Source: Selenomonas sp. (lineage in GTDB: Bacteria > Bacillota > Negativicutes > Selenomonadales > Selenomonadaceae). From it: 8,312 bases of DNA. The translations under genes were made by a program, and so were the position numbers. This document shows positions 1-7,225 of this stretch, in pieces (position 1 is the first letter of the stretch; each line of letters begins with the position of its first letter). The notes beneath the pieces were generated by a model that worked only from the letters and a program-made list of their open reading frames with translations, was not told where the DNA came from and searched no databases. Where the stretch lies: positions 1 to 8,312 of the forward strand of contig DOYB01000251.1 in the NCBI GenBank assembly GCA_003518745.1, read 5' to 3'.

Positions 1-100
1 ACACCGGATGGCTTACCGCTTACAGTTCTTACGCTCTCTGCATATATCGCGGGCGATTTGTTACGAGATGAAAAATTTATTGCTCGCGAGTATGTACAAC

Positions 101-1642
101 TTATTTATTGCCGGTTCCCAAGATACGGATACGCTCGCCGGAGTTGTGCAAAGTTTCTCCGCGGCTGATCCAGGCAGCCAATACATCATCTGCCAGCCCG
201 TATTCGCCGAGAATGGGGGCATTTACCAACATACTGTAGCCGTCACCGCCCGTATGCATAAAATTCGTAACAGCCAAAGAGTATTTTTGAGTGAGGTCAA
301 TGGGCTTGCCGTTCATTTCAAGGTTCACAACACGGCTTCCCGCGGGTGCCGAACTGTCAAGCGTGAAGGAAACACCGCTGACCTGCGGGAATATACCAAC
401 GTCCGCGGGATATTTGGATACACCGTGCTCCAAAGCCTCTTTCACTTGCGCGCCGGTCACTTGAATTTTGTGCACGTTATTGCCAAAGGGAAACACTGCT
501 ATTGTATCTTTTCTGGTGATTGTGCCTTTGGGTATGTCGGCTCTGAAAGTGCCGGCATTCACTATGGCAATATCCGCATCGCTTACCCCGCGATATGCGT
601 CTGCCGCATAGTCACCAAGTTCCGTTTCACTCGTGCGGATTTCCTCTCGGTTATACTGAAGTTTGCGGCTCGATTTGCCGATAACCTTATCCAGTATCGA
701 CTGAGAGGATTTTGTGATGCGTTCGATTTCCTTCAAGACCTCTTGATCCGGCGTTGGCGCTAACCGGTTCACTTCATCAAGTCCCAATAGACGGGCAGAT
801 TTATTCACCACGCGGTGATTGTTGATTGTCACGTTTACTTCGCCCAAGTAGCTGTCATAACAGCCGGTTTGACAAATGAGCGTATCGCCTTCCTTGATTC
901 CTTGGGGAAGGACGGTGTGGCTGTGTCCGTCGATAATGATATCTATGCCCTTTACTTTTTGGGCTACATTGGTGGATTTATCGGCGCAAACCGGATCTAT
1001 TCCCAAGTGTGTCACGGCGATGATCAAATCGTTGTTGGGACGAAGTTTGTCTACCATAAGCTGCGCCTGTTGTACCGGGTCGAGGAAGGCCAGATTTTTC
1101 ATCCATAGCGGGGATATTTTCTGCTTGGTTTCCGGCGTGACCAAACCAAAGACGGCAATTTTTACGCCTGAGAGATTAAACTCTTTATATGGCGCAAAGA
1201 GCAGTTGCCCAGAATCCTTATAGGCCACATTGGCGGCAAGGATGGGGAATTTTAATTTCTTCGACAATTCCAGCAAACGCGGAGCACCGTAATTAAAGTC
1301 TTGATTGCCCAAACACATGGCATCATAGCCCGTCAAATTGAGAAGCGGCACCATGTTTTCGCCACGGCTTAGTGTGATTAGCGGCAGTCCGTGGAAAGTA
1401 TCGCCGGCATCCAGCACCAAGGTGTCGGGATTAAGTTCGCGTTCTTTTTTTATGGCGGCAGCCAGCACAGCCCACCCCATTGATTTGCCGGCGTTGTCTT
1501 CCGGTTTTATGCGGGCGTGCGTATCATTTGTGTGGACGAGGGTGATGCGCACGCCCTCAGAGGTTTGTACGGCCTCTGAAGGCTGAGGGAGCCATATAAC
1601 AATACCTATTACTAACGCCAATAGGCAGCGATGAACATTCAT
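101..1642 (-). CDS. Secreted 5'-nucleotidase / UshA-like metallophosphatase with GNH changed to GNQ
   Basis: Predicted periplasmic or surface two-domain phosphatase of the UshA/5'-nucleotidase family, which hydrolyses nucleotides or related phosphoesters for salvage. The product is 513 aa. A signal peptide has a hydrophobic stretch from LLALVIG to IVIWLP and likely cleavage after PSEA near residue 24. The N-terminal metallophosphoesterase domain shows HTNDTH (37-42), LDAGDTF (78-84, metal Asp81), GNQDFN (112-117), VTHLG (210-214) and GHSHT (239-243). The C-terminal 5'-nucleotidase domain shows NAGTFR (362-367, for the usual NGGGIR) and HTGGDGY (463-469). In E. coli UshA the motif is GNH, with Asn a metal ligand and His117 catalytic; here that His is Gln114, so activity may be altered. 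The ATG at 1642 was chosen because AAAGGAAG lies 6 nt upstream and the signal peptide follows directly; an in-frame ATG at 1714 lacks a good site. The gene diverges from the autotransporter gene. Family assignment is strong; the substrate is unknown. Confidence 0.92.
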   Translation of the reverse strand: MNVHRCLLALVIGIVIWLPQPSEAVQTSEGVRITLVHTNDTHARIKPEDNAGKSMGWAVLAAAIKKERELNPDTLVLDAGDTFHGLPLITLSRGENMVPLLNLTGYDAMCLGNQDFNYGAPRLLELSKKLKFPILAANVAYKDSGQLLFAPYKEFNLSGVKIAVFGLVTPETKQKISPLWMKNLAFLDPVQQAQLMVDKLRPNNDLIIAVTHLGIDPVCADKSTNVAQKVKGIDIIIDGHSHTVLPQGIKEGDTLICQTGCYDSYLGEVNVTINNHRVVNKSARLLGLDEVNRLAPTPDQEVLKEIERITKSSQSILDKVIGKSSRKLQYNREEIRTSETELGDYAADAYRGVSDADIAIVNAGTFRADIPKGTITRKDTIAVFPFGNNVHKIQVTGAQVKEALEHGVSKYPADVGIFPQVSGVSFTLDSSAPAGSRVVNLEMNGKPIDLTQKYSLAVTNFMHTGGDGYSMLVNAPILGEYGLADDVLAAWISRGETLHNSGERIRILGTGNK

Positions 1643-1648
1643 AAGAAT

Positions 1649-1656
1649 CTTCCTTT
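1649..1656 (-). promoter_or_regulatory. Shine-Dalgarno fixing the nucleotidase start
   Basis: Read on the minus strand, AAAGGAAG lies 6 nt upstream of the ATG at 1642. This favours that start over the in-frame ATG at 1714, which would place 24 charged residues before the signal peptide. Confidence 0.75.
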
Positions 1657-1807
1657 CATATTTCTTCCGTAGGGCTTGTTGATAGCTTGTCTGGTCGCGA
1701 TTGGTTTCTTGCATGATTTTGATACTACCTCTTAAAAAAACGATGGACTTGGCTTTTCTAAACCGTACAATTGGATATTCGTCGTCTGGGGCATATATCC
1801 TTCAAGT

Positions 1808-1833
1808 GGTTTAACCGTATTTTACGGCAAACC
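1808..1833. promoter_or_regulatory. Imperfect inverted repeat, candidate operator between divergent genes
   Basis: The arms are GGTTTAACCGTA (1808-1819) and TACGGCAAACC (1823-1833), separated by TTT. The inner 5 bp (CCGTA/TACGG) and outer 5 bp (GGTTT/AAACC) match perfectly, with an unequal AA/C between them. A further CCGTA half-site sits at 1763-1767. The site lies about 30 bp upstream of the rightward extended -10 box, and about 165 bp upstream of the nucleotidase start. The genes diverge, so a terminator is unlikely and a dimeric-regulator site is the better guess. The regulator is unknown. Confidence 0.4.
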
Positions 1834-1862
1834 TTGTTTCGTGCCGCCGCCGAACATAAACA

Positions 1863-1871
1863 TGCTACAAT
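1863..1871 (+). promoter_or_regulatory. Extended -10 promoter box for the autotransporter gene
   Basis: TGCTACAAT is an extended -10 (TG, one base, TACAAT) matching the consensus TATAAT at five of six positions. No good -35 hexamer lies 16-18 bp upstream, which is tolerated by extended -10 promoters. Initiation near 1878 would give a leader of about 125 nt before the ATG at 2002. This is prediction from pattern only. Confidence 0.4.
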
Positions 1872-1986
1872 ATATTTGCGTTAGCAGGAATGGGGGACTT
1901 GTTTGTAGAATTGAAACTGATAGTGTAATGTGCTTCAGGGTGAGGCATGCCGTCATTTTGCGGAATGTAGGATGGCGAGGGAATCG

Positions 1987-1993
1987 AAAGGGG
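1987..1993 (+). promoter_or_regulatory. Shine-Dalgarno fixing the autotransporter start
   Basis: AAAGGGG is 8 nt upstream of the ATG at 2002. An upstream in-frame GTG (1930) and ATG (1972) have no comparable site, and starting there would bury the signal peptide behind extra polar residues. Confidence 0.7.
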
Positions 1994-2001
1994 TCGGATT
2001 C

Positions 2002-4515
2002 ATGAGAAAAAAAAGATTGGCATTACTGGCCGCGGCTGTATCCTGCTGGTTGTCAGCTTCAGGGACGGTCGCTGCGGAGGATCAGACATATTATGGCTCC
2101 GGAAATGGCGACAATACGGGGAATATTTCCGATGTGAATTGGGTTCTGGATAAAGACTACAGTCAATATGGCGGCCACCAGTGGTTTTTTAATGCCTATA
2201 CCAAAGAGGGGACAGTCTCAAACAGTACCTTGACTATAAATGGGGGGAATTACACGGTCGATGGGGATACCTCCTCCGGTAAAGAGAAATACTCAAACTA
2301 TTTTTATAGCGGAATCACGAGAAAAAGCGGCAGTGCCATCGGCAATGGCCTTATCATCAATGACGGCAATTTCGTCAATAAATCCGGGACAAAGCAATCT
2401 GCTGGTATTTATGCGGGCAATGCCATGGATAAAGGCTACGTTGCCTCAGATAACTACGTTACGGTGAATGAGGGAAGTTTTCAGGGGCAGACATTCATTG
2501 CCGCCGGCCTTGGCAATGGAGGCAGCGATGCCATAGTCAATCGTGTCACAGTCAACGGTGGTACATTCGAACGGGGTGTGTACCTCTTTGGGGCGCGCGC
2601 TTATAGCACAGGCAATACCGACAATAATACAGTAACGGTAAATGGCGGTACCATCGGCGGCTACCGGGCGTTCATCTGGGGTGGCAAGGCCGATGATGGA
2701 GATGCGCGCAACAATACGGTAAATCTTTCCGGTGGGGCAGTGGCTGACATGGCTTCCAGTGAAAGCATCTATGAAGAGACTTTCACCGAGTATGAACCGG
2801 GTGATGCTGAGTTCTATGGCGGCTACACACTTAGAGGGAATGCCATCAACAACACGGTCAATATCAGCGGCGGCTCCATTTCCACCACCGGCACGGGGCT
2901 TGCCTATGGCGGCTATTCCCGCAGCGGCAATGCCAACTACAACACGGTGAATGTCTCCGGGGGCAGCATATCCAGCAAGATGACAATAATCGGCGGATTC
3001 GCTGCCGGAGGGGATGCCTCCGGCAATGTCGTAAACATCAGGGGCGGCTCTGGGAACGGCGATGTGTATCTGCATGGTGGCGTGACTGGGTGCGACGCAG
3101 GCAATGCCACCGGCAACAGAATTGCCATTTATGTCCCAGCCAGACTGAAGGAGGTCAGCGGTGGCGTGTATCTGACCGGCAACAAAACCGAAGGCTTTGC
3201 CTATAACCTCACAAACAATGGCGATTTGCTGTCGGGCAATGAGCTGTATCTCGCTTCCGCTGGAATAACCGCCAAGAATATCTACAATTTCGAGACACTG
3301 TCCTACCATTTGCCTTCGTCCTATCAGCCGGGGAGTACAATGCTGACACTGAACGGCACGAAGGGTACCGACCTGACGCGCACAAATGTAGTCTTGTCCG
3401 CGGCGGGAGACGCACCCATTTCTCGAGGGCAGACCATAAATCTCATTTCCTCGCAGGGGAATCTGAACTATGGCAGCCAGACCGCAGGAAAGTTGAAGCA
3501 GGGCGTCTCCCTAAATTACAATTACACCCTTAACAAAGACTCCAGCAAGCTTCAAGCGGTTTTGGGAGATGCGGAAGTGAATAGTGAGACGAAATCCACG
3601 GTGGAGACCCGTGCGGCTCAGTCGGCCTTTCTGAACAGGGGGGCAGATTTGCTGGCGGCAGAGGGACTGCTTCAAGCGGAGAAAGCCGCAGAGGCAGAAA
3701 CTGATGCCGCCAAGAGAGAATGGTCGCCTTTCTTCGCCGCGCAGGGCGGCAAGTACCGCTATCAGACCGGCTCACATGTGGACATCAGCGGCTTCGGCGC
3801 TATTCTTGGCGTAGCCAGAAAAATCGAAAATGGCAGCGGGTCATTGGTTTACGGTTTGGCGGGAGAATACGGCAAAGGCAGCTATGACAGCTACTATGGG
3901 CACATGCGTGGAGAAGGGGACAGCGACTATGCCGGAGGAGCACTCTTTGTCCGCCGGAAGGACAACGGGGGCATGTATTACGAGGGCAGTCTCCGTGCCG
4001 GCAGAACCAAGGCGGATTACACTTCCCGCGATTTTACGGGTTATGAGGGAACAGCCATCGGCTACGACACAAGCAGCAATTACTGGGGGGCGCATCTTGG
4101 ACTTGGCAAGGCTTTCCGGCTGGCGGGGGACAATGAACTGGATGTTTCCCTCAAATATTTTTACAGCCGTACAGGCAGCGACTCTGCCCGTCTGACAACA
4201 GGTGAGACCTATCATTTTTCAACCGTAAACAGCCAGCGGCTCAGACTTGGCGCCCGGCTGACACATTCCTTCAATGAGTGCAGCAAGGGCTATATTGGCG
4301 CTTACTACGAGCGAGAATTCGATGGGGATGCCAGAGCCTCAGTGGCCGGGTACAGCACAGCCACTCCAAGCCTCAAGGGCAATCGTGGTATCTTTGAAAT
4401 CGGCTGGCTGCATCAGCCCAAGAACAGCAATCTCACGCTGAATCTGGGTGTTACCGCGGCCTGCGGAAACCAAAGGGGCATTGCGGGAAATCTGGGGCTG
4501 ATGTGGAAGTTTTAG
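2002..4515 (+). CDS. Autotransporter (type V secretion) with repetitive beta-helix-like passenger
   Basis: An 837-aa outer-membrane autotransporter, likely a surface-exposed or adhesin-like protein. The signal peptide is MRKKRLALL followed by a hydrophobic stretch, with likely cleavage after TVAA near residue 27. The passenger (about 28-525) is rich in Gly, Asn, Ser and Thr. It carries ten copies of a motif like N-x-V-x-V-x-G-G-x-I at about residues 74, 115, 151, 180, 209, 238, 284, 314, 342 and 372, mostly 28-30 residues apart, which suggests stacked beta-helix turns. A helical linker (about 529-573, including RAAQSAFLNRGADLLAAEG) precedes the barrel (about 574-837). The barrel has alternating aromatic and small residues and ends in LGLMWKF, with the terminal Phe expected for BAM-dependent insertion. 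No protease triad or recognisable enzyme domain is visible in the passenger, so the target is unknown. The next feature downstream appears to be a broken gene, so this is probably a single-gene transcript. Confidence 0.9.
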   Translation: MRKKRLALLAAAVSCWLSASGTVAAEDQTYYGSGNGDNTGNISDVNWVLDKDYSQYGGHQWFFNAYTKEGTVSNSTLTINGGNYTVDGDTSSGKEKYSNYFYSGITRKSGSAIGNGLIINDGNFVNKSGTKQSAGIYAGNAMDKGYVASDNYVTVNEGSFQGQTFIAAGLGNGGSDAIVNRVTVNGGTFERGVYLFGARAYSTGNTDNNTVTVNGGTIGGYRAFIWGGKADDGDARNNTVNLSGGAVADMASSESIYEETFTEYEPGDAEFYGGYTLRGNAINNTVNISGGSISTTGTGLAYGGYSRSGNANYNTVNVSGGSISSKMTIIGGFAAGGDASGNVVNIRGGSGNGDVYLHGGVTGCDAGNATGNRIAIYVPARLKEVSGGVYLTGNKTEGFAYNLTNNGDLLSGNELYLASAGITAKNIYNFETLSYHLPSSYQPGSTMLTLNGTKGTDLTRTNVVLSAAGDAPISRGQTINLISSQGNLNYGSQTAGKLKQGVSLNYNYTLNKDSSKLQAVLGDAEVNSETKSTVETRAAQSAFLNRGADLLAAEGLLQAEKAAEAETDAAKREWSPFFAAQGGKYRYQTGSHVDISGFGAILGVARKIENGSGSLVYGLAGEYGKGSYDSYYGHMRGEGDSDYAGGALFVRRKDNGGMYYEGSLRAGRTKADYTSRDFTGYEGTAIGYDTSSNYWGAHLGLGKAFRLAGDNELDVSLKYFYSRTGSDSARLTTGETYHFSTVNSQRLRLGARLTHSFNECSKGYIGAYYEREFDGDARASVAGYSTATPSLKGNRGIFEIGWLHQPKNSNLTLNLGVTAACGNQRGIAGNLGLMWKF
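2221..3143 (+). repeat. Passenger repeats of about 29 residues (87 bp)
   Basis: Diverged in-frame repeats lie inside the autotransporter passenger. Each has a core like NNTVNISGGSI, often preceded by GNA and followed by a GG-aromatic pair such as YGGY. Three consecutive intervals (151 to 180, 180 to 209, 209 to 238) are exactly 29 residues. The others are 28-30, apart from longer intervals of 41, 36 and 46. At DNA level the copies are similar but not identical, so the array is old rather than freshly duplicated. Confidence 0.75.
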
Positions 4516-4521
4516 AAGTTA

Positions 4522-4545
4522 GCTGCCGGCGTCAGCGTTTCCTTT
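4522..4545 (+). terminator. Weak hairpin after the autotransporter gene, possible terminator
   Basis: GCTG (4522-4525) pairs with CAGC (4533-4536) across a 7-nt loop that could form two more pairs. It is followed by GTTTCCTTT. The stem is short and the T-run is interrupted, so this is a weak candidate at most. Confidence 0.22.
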
Positions 4546-4547
4546 AA

Positions 4548-4868
4548 GCAAGCATAAAAGTTCCAGTGGTATGGGTTATGGTAGATACCTTCGGTGGACG
4601 TGGTGCCTGGCTGGCCACACCGATTATCCAGATGTTGGTATTGGTCGGCGCGGTCTGCTACATATATTTTCATCGGTCAGACGACCCATATAGTGCCAAA
4701 CGCCTACTGCTGCCGTCGGAGCACGGGGAAATTCCCACAGACGACCAAGAGGAAGGTGGCTACGGCATTTTCCTGGTGAAAAAGAATTTTTCCTCCGTCG
4801 TATATCGACATGAGGAAATGTTCGACAGCATGGCCAATCATCTTATCATGGAACTTCCATTGTCATAA
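4548..4868 (+). pseudogene. Remnant of a MATE-like transporter fused to an RsbW-type ATPase (C-terminal pieces only)
   Basis: The frame is open from just after a TAA at 4545 to the stop at 4868. It begins ASIKVPVVWV, then FGGRGAWLATP and a single hydrophobic segment (IIQMLVLVGAVCYIYF), resembling the last membrane region of a MATE-family exporter. A linker with KRLLLPSEHGE follows, then GGYGIFLVKK and NHLIMEL. These resemble the final G-box and last strand of an RsbW-type (HATPase_c_2) anti-sigma kinase. The kinase N-box and first G-box are absent, so ATP binding is not expected. The first codon usable as a start is GTG at 4566, with no Shine-Dalgarno upstream. I infer a former fusion gene that lost its 5' part and about 100 internal codons near 4746. 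Its old position directly before a RsbU-like phosphatase fits partner-switching genes. A small functional membrane protein of about 100 aa is the less likely alternative. Confidence 0.55.
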
Positions 4869-4960
4869 ACCTTTGGATCAATTGAGGGATCAAAGATTGT
4901 CATGGGAAATTTCAATCTGAGATTTGCAGGGGAGTGGCTGTTTGGAAAAGGAGTTGAAAT

Positions 4961-7171
4961 ATGAAGAATTCCATCAAGGCACGAGTTTTGCGCCTGCTGT
5001 TTGCTTTTGTGGCCGCCATTCTCGTGATTTTAGGATTAGGGGCGCTTTACGGCATGGAGCAAAGCAAGGAATTCGCTTCCCGCTATGTGACAGATGTCAG
5101 CAACGCCGCCATAGACAACAGCGCCGGTGTTATTGTTTCCATGCGGCAGAATGAGCTTCTGCTGACAGTGAAAAAAAATGCCGATGAAATAGAGGATTTT
5201 GCCGATGAAGTGCGCCGAGACGTAAGGCTGCTGCAACTCGAGATGGAACGGATTTGGGCTGACCCGGACGGTTATCGGAGGACACCGGTTCCGACAGCGA
5301 CGGAGGATCAGGTATGGGACGGCATAACGCCAGTAGATGAGCTTGATCAAACAGTATTTGCTTTCGTTACTTACGCTCCGGGTGTCAATCGGGCTTCGCT
5401 GCAAGAAGAAGTAGCTGTCACTTCAAATATACGAGATTTTTTGGTGTCATTTGCCGAACAGGCGCAACAGAGAAAAGGACACCAAACCCCCGTAGTGGGA
5501 ACGAAGTCCGGATTCCTCATCAAAGGAGATATTGTCGCATCAAAACTCAATTTGGAATTCAGGGACAGCATTTGGTACCGTACGGCCATGGAAAAAGGTG
5601 AACTGACGTTCACTCCCGCTTATCAGGTGCAGGGGGTAAAAAAAGTTCCTGCCATAGCTTGCACCGCACCTTACAAACGAAACGGGGAAGTGATGGGAGT
5701 CATTGGCTTTGGTCTGATGTTAGACGAACTCGAACATCTTATGAAACGTGCACTTGACACCATAGGCGAACAAAATCCGGATGGATTGAATTTTCTGTTG
5801 GATGAGCAGGGGCGTGTCATTTTCTGCCAGCGCAAGCAAGGTGCCGACGATAAACTCTTGGGTGAGCTTTTTACAAAGAGCGAACCATTTGAAAACTTTC
5901 CTCTCCTTGACAGGCCTGAGTTGATAGCTGCTATGTCGGACATAAAAAAGGGCAATAAAGCAGTAATTGACATGAAAATTGAAGATAAGGAGTACACATT
6001 GGCCTATGCGCCGGTCGAAGGCATGAACTGGCTGGTAGGGGCTGTCATTCCGCGGCCGGATGTGGAGATATATGCGCAAAAGAACCGCAGGCAAGTAGAG
6101 GCTTTGACGGAAGAACGCATTCGCGATTTGCATGCGGATTTGGGGCGGGAGAGCATGCTCATTGTGCTGCTGGTGCTGCTCCTGGCTGGCTTGAGCGTAT
6201 ATAGCGGCATGGCCCTCGCAGATCGTTTTGTGAAGCCGCTGCTGGAGCTTCGAAATGGCCTCCAGGAAATATCCAAAGGCAATCTGGACTATAAAATACG
6301 GCTGAGCACCAATGATGAAATCGAGGAAGTGGCAGATGATGTCAACGCCATGACTGTTGATTTAAAAAAATATATCGAAAATATCTCCCGTATAACAGCT
6401 GAAAAACAGAGTATCGCCACGGAGATTTCTGTGGCACATAATATTCAGATTAGTGCCCTTCCCCGGGATTTTTTGACCGACCGTCATGATTTCCAAATTT
6501 ATGCAACCATGGATGCCGCTATGGGAGTGGGTGGCGACTTTTACGACTTCTATATGACGGATGAGAACCATCTTGTGGTGACTATTGCCGATGTGTCCGG
6601 CAAAGGCGTGCCGGCGGCGCTTTTCATGATGCGCGCCAAAACGACACTCAAGAATCTGGTGCTCATGGCGGGCAGCCCCGATGATTTCGGCGCTGTCATG
6701 ACCCTGGCGAATCAGGAGTTGTGCCGGGACAACGAGACCATGATGTTCGTCACGGTGCTTATCGCCCAGATAGATTTGATCACGGGTGAGCTTATATACG
6801 TGAACGCCGGACACAATCCCCCTTGTTTGCGTGAAAATGGCAAGTTCCGCTATTTGTTGCAAAAGAAAAATGACATGGCGCTTGGTGTGGTGGAGGGTGT
6901 TATGTATGAGGTGCATCGCCTCACTCTCAGTCCCGGTGATATGCTCTTTCTCTACACGGACGGCGTGACGGAGGCTATGGACAAGGATTTGAATCTCTAT
7001 TCGGAGGAGCGGCTGGAAAAAACATTAAACAATATCGAAGGCGGTCTTTCCGTGGAGGAAATCCTTGCAGAAGTGCGAAAGGATATAGCAGCTTATGCAG
7101 GAGGCGCAGAGCAATCCGATGACATTACCATGCTGGGGGTGAGATTCCTGGGTAAGACAGGGACTTTGTGA
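4961..7171 (+). CDS. Membrane sensor phosphatase: periplasmic Cache-like domain, HAMP, PP2C/SpoIIE
   Basis: A 736-aa RsbU-like serine phosphatase. Such proteins dephosphorylate a STAS-domain anti-anti-sigma factor in response to a signal, freeing a sigma factor or similar output. The first membrane helix is at about 10-31. A large extracytoplasmic region (about 32-397) has Cache-like features, including IWYRTAMEKGELTFTPAY (204-221) with VMGVIGFGLML (244-254), and a second lobe with YTLAYAP and WLVGAVIP (345-364). The second helix is at about 398-418, HAMP at about 419-471 (PLLELRNGL, DEIEEVADDVN), then a helical linker. The catalytic domain (about 490-731) is complete: HNIQISALP (493-501), GGDFYD (524-529), IADVSGKGVPAA (542-553), MFVT (595-598), NAGHNPP (615-621), LYTDGVTEA (664-672) and SDDITML (719-725). 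The metal-binding aspartates expected for PP2C enzymes are therefore all present. AAGGAG at 4948-4953, 7 nt before the ATG, supports the start. No STAS or intact kinase gene lies in the window; the adjacent kinase-like piece is degraded. Confidence 0.93.
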   Translation: MKNSIKARVLRLLFAFVAAILVILGLGALYGMEQSKEFASRYVTDVSNAAIDNSAGVIVSMRQNELLLTVKKNADEIEDFADEVRRDVRLLQLEMERIWADPDGYRRTPVPTATEDQVWDGITPVDELDQTVFAFVTYAPGVNRASLQEEVAVTSNIRDFLVSFAEQAQQRKGHQTPVVGTKSGFLIKGDIVASKLNLEFRDSIWYRTAMEKGELTFTPAYQVQGVKKVPAIACTAPYKRNGEVMGVIGFGLMLDELEHLMKRALDTIGEQNPDGLNFLLDEQGRVIFCQRKQGADDKLLGELFTKSEPFENFPLLDRPELIAAMSDIKKGNKAVIDMKIEDKEYTLAYAPVEGMNWLVGAVIPRPDVEIYAQKNRRQVEALTEERIRDLHADLGRESMLIVLLVLLLAGLSVYSGMALADRFVKPLLELRNGLQEISKGNLDYKIRLSTNDEIEEVADDVNAMTVDLKKYIENISRITAEKQSIATEISVAHNIQISALPRDFLTDRHDFQIYATMDAAMGVGGDFYDFYMTDENHLVVTIADVSGKGVPAALFMMRAKTTLKNLVLMAGSPDDFGAVMTLANQELCRDNETMMFVTVLIAQIDLITGELIYVNAGHNPPCLRENGKFRYLLQKKNDMALGVVEGVMYEVHRLTLSPGDMLFLYTDGVTEAMDKDLNLYSEERLEKTLNNIEGGLSVEEILAEVRKDIAAYAGGAEQSDDITMLGVRFLGKTGTL

Positions 7172-7225
7172 CGAGTTTTAATAAAATGCCGACCAAGGAA
7201 ATCATGGCAGCAGAACTTCTTCTGG

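Noticed and set aside
1..100. Left edge as a terminator or gene end
   Set aside because: It contains the CTCGCGAG palindrome but no loop, no stem with a T-run, and no supported reading frame; nothing assigned.
8..763. 251-aa open frame on the plus strand
   Set aside because: It lies antisense to the nucleotidase coding sequence, has no Shine-Dalgarno and its composition fits a shadow frame.
1643..1714. Upstream start for the nucleotidase (ATG at 1714)
   Set aside because: It would add a polar 24-residue leader ahead of the signal peptide; the ATG at 1642 has the better Shine-Dalgarno.
1930..2001. Upstream GTG start for the autotransporter
   Set aside because: No ribosome-binding site, and the signal peptide starts cleanly at the ATG at 2002 behind AAAGGGG.
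2446..3309. 287-aa open frame on the minus strand
   Set aside because: It is the mirror of the autotransporter repeats: the codon-periodic passenger keeps the opposite frame open. No start signal or recognisable domain.
4897..4925. Possible promoter for the phosphatase (TTGTCA and a -10-like AGATTT)
   Set aside because: The -35-like hexamer is fair but no acceptable -10 lies 16-18 bp downstream.
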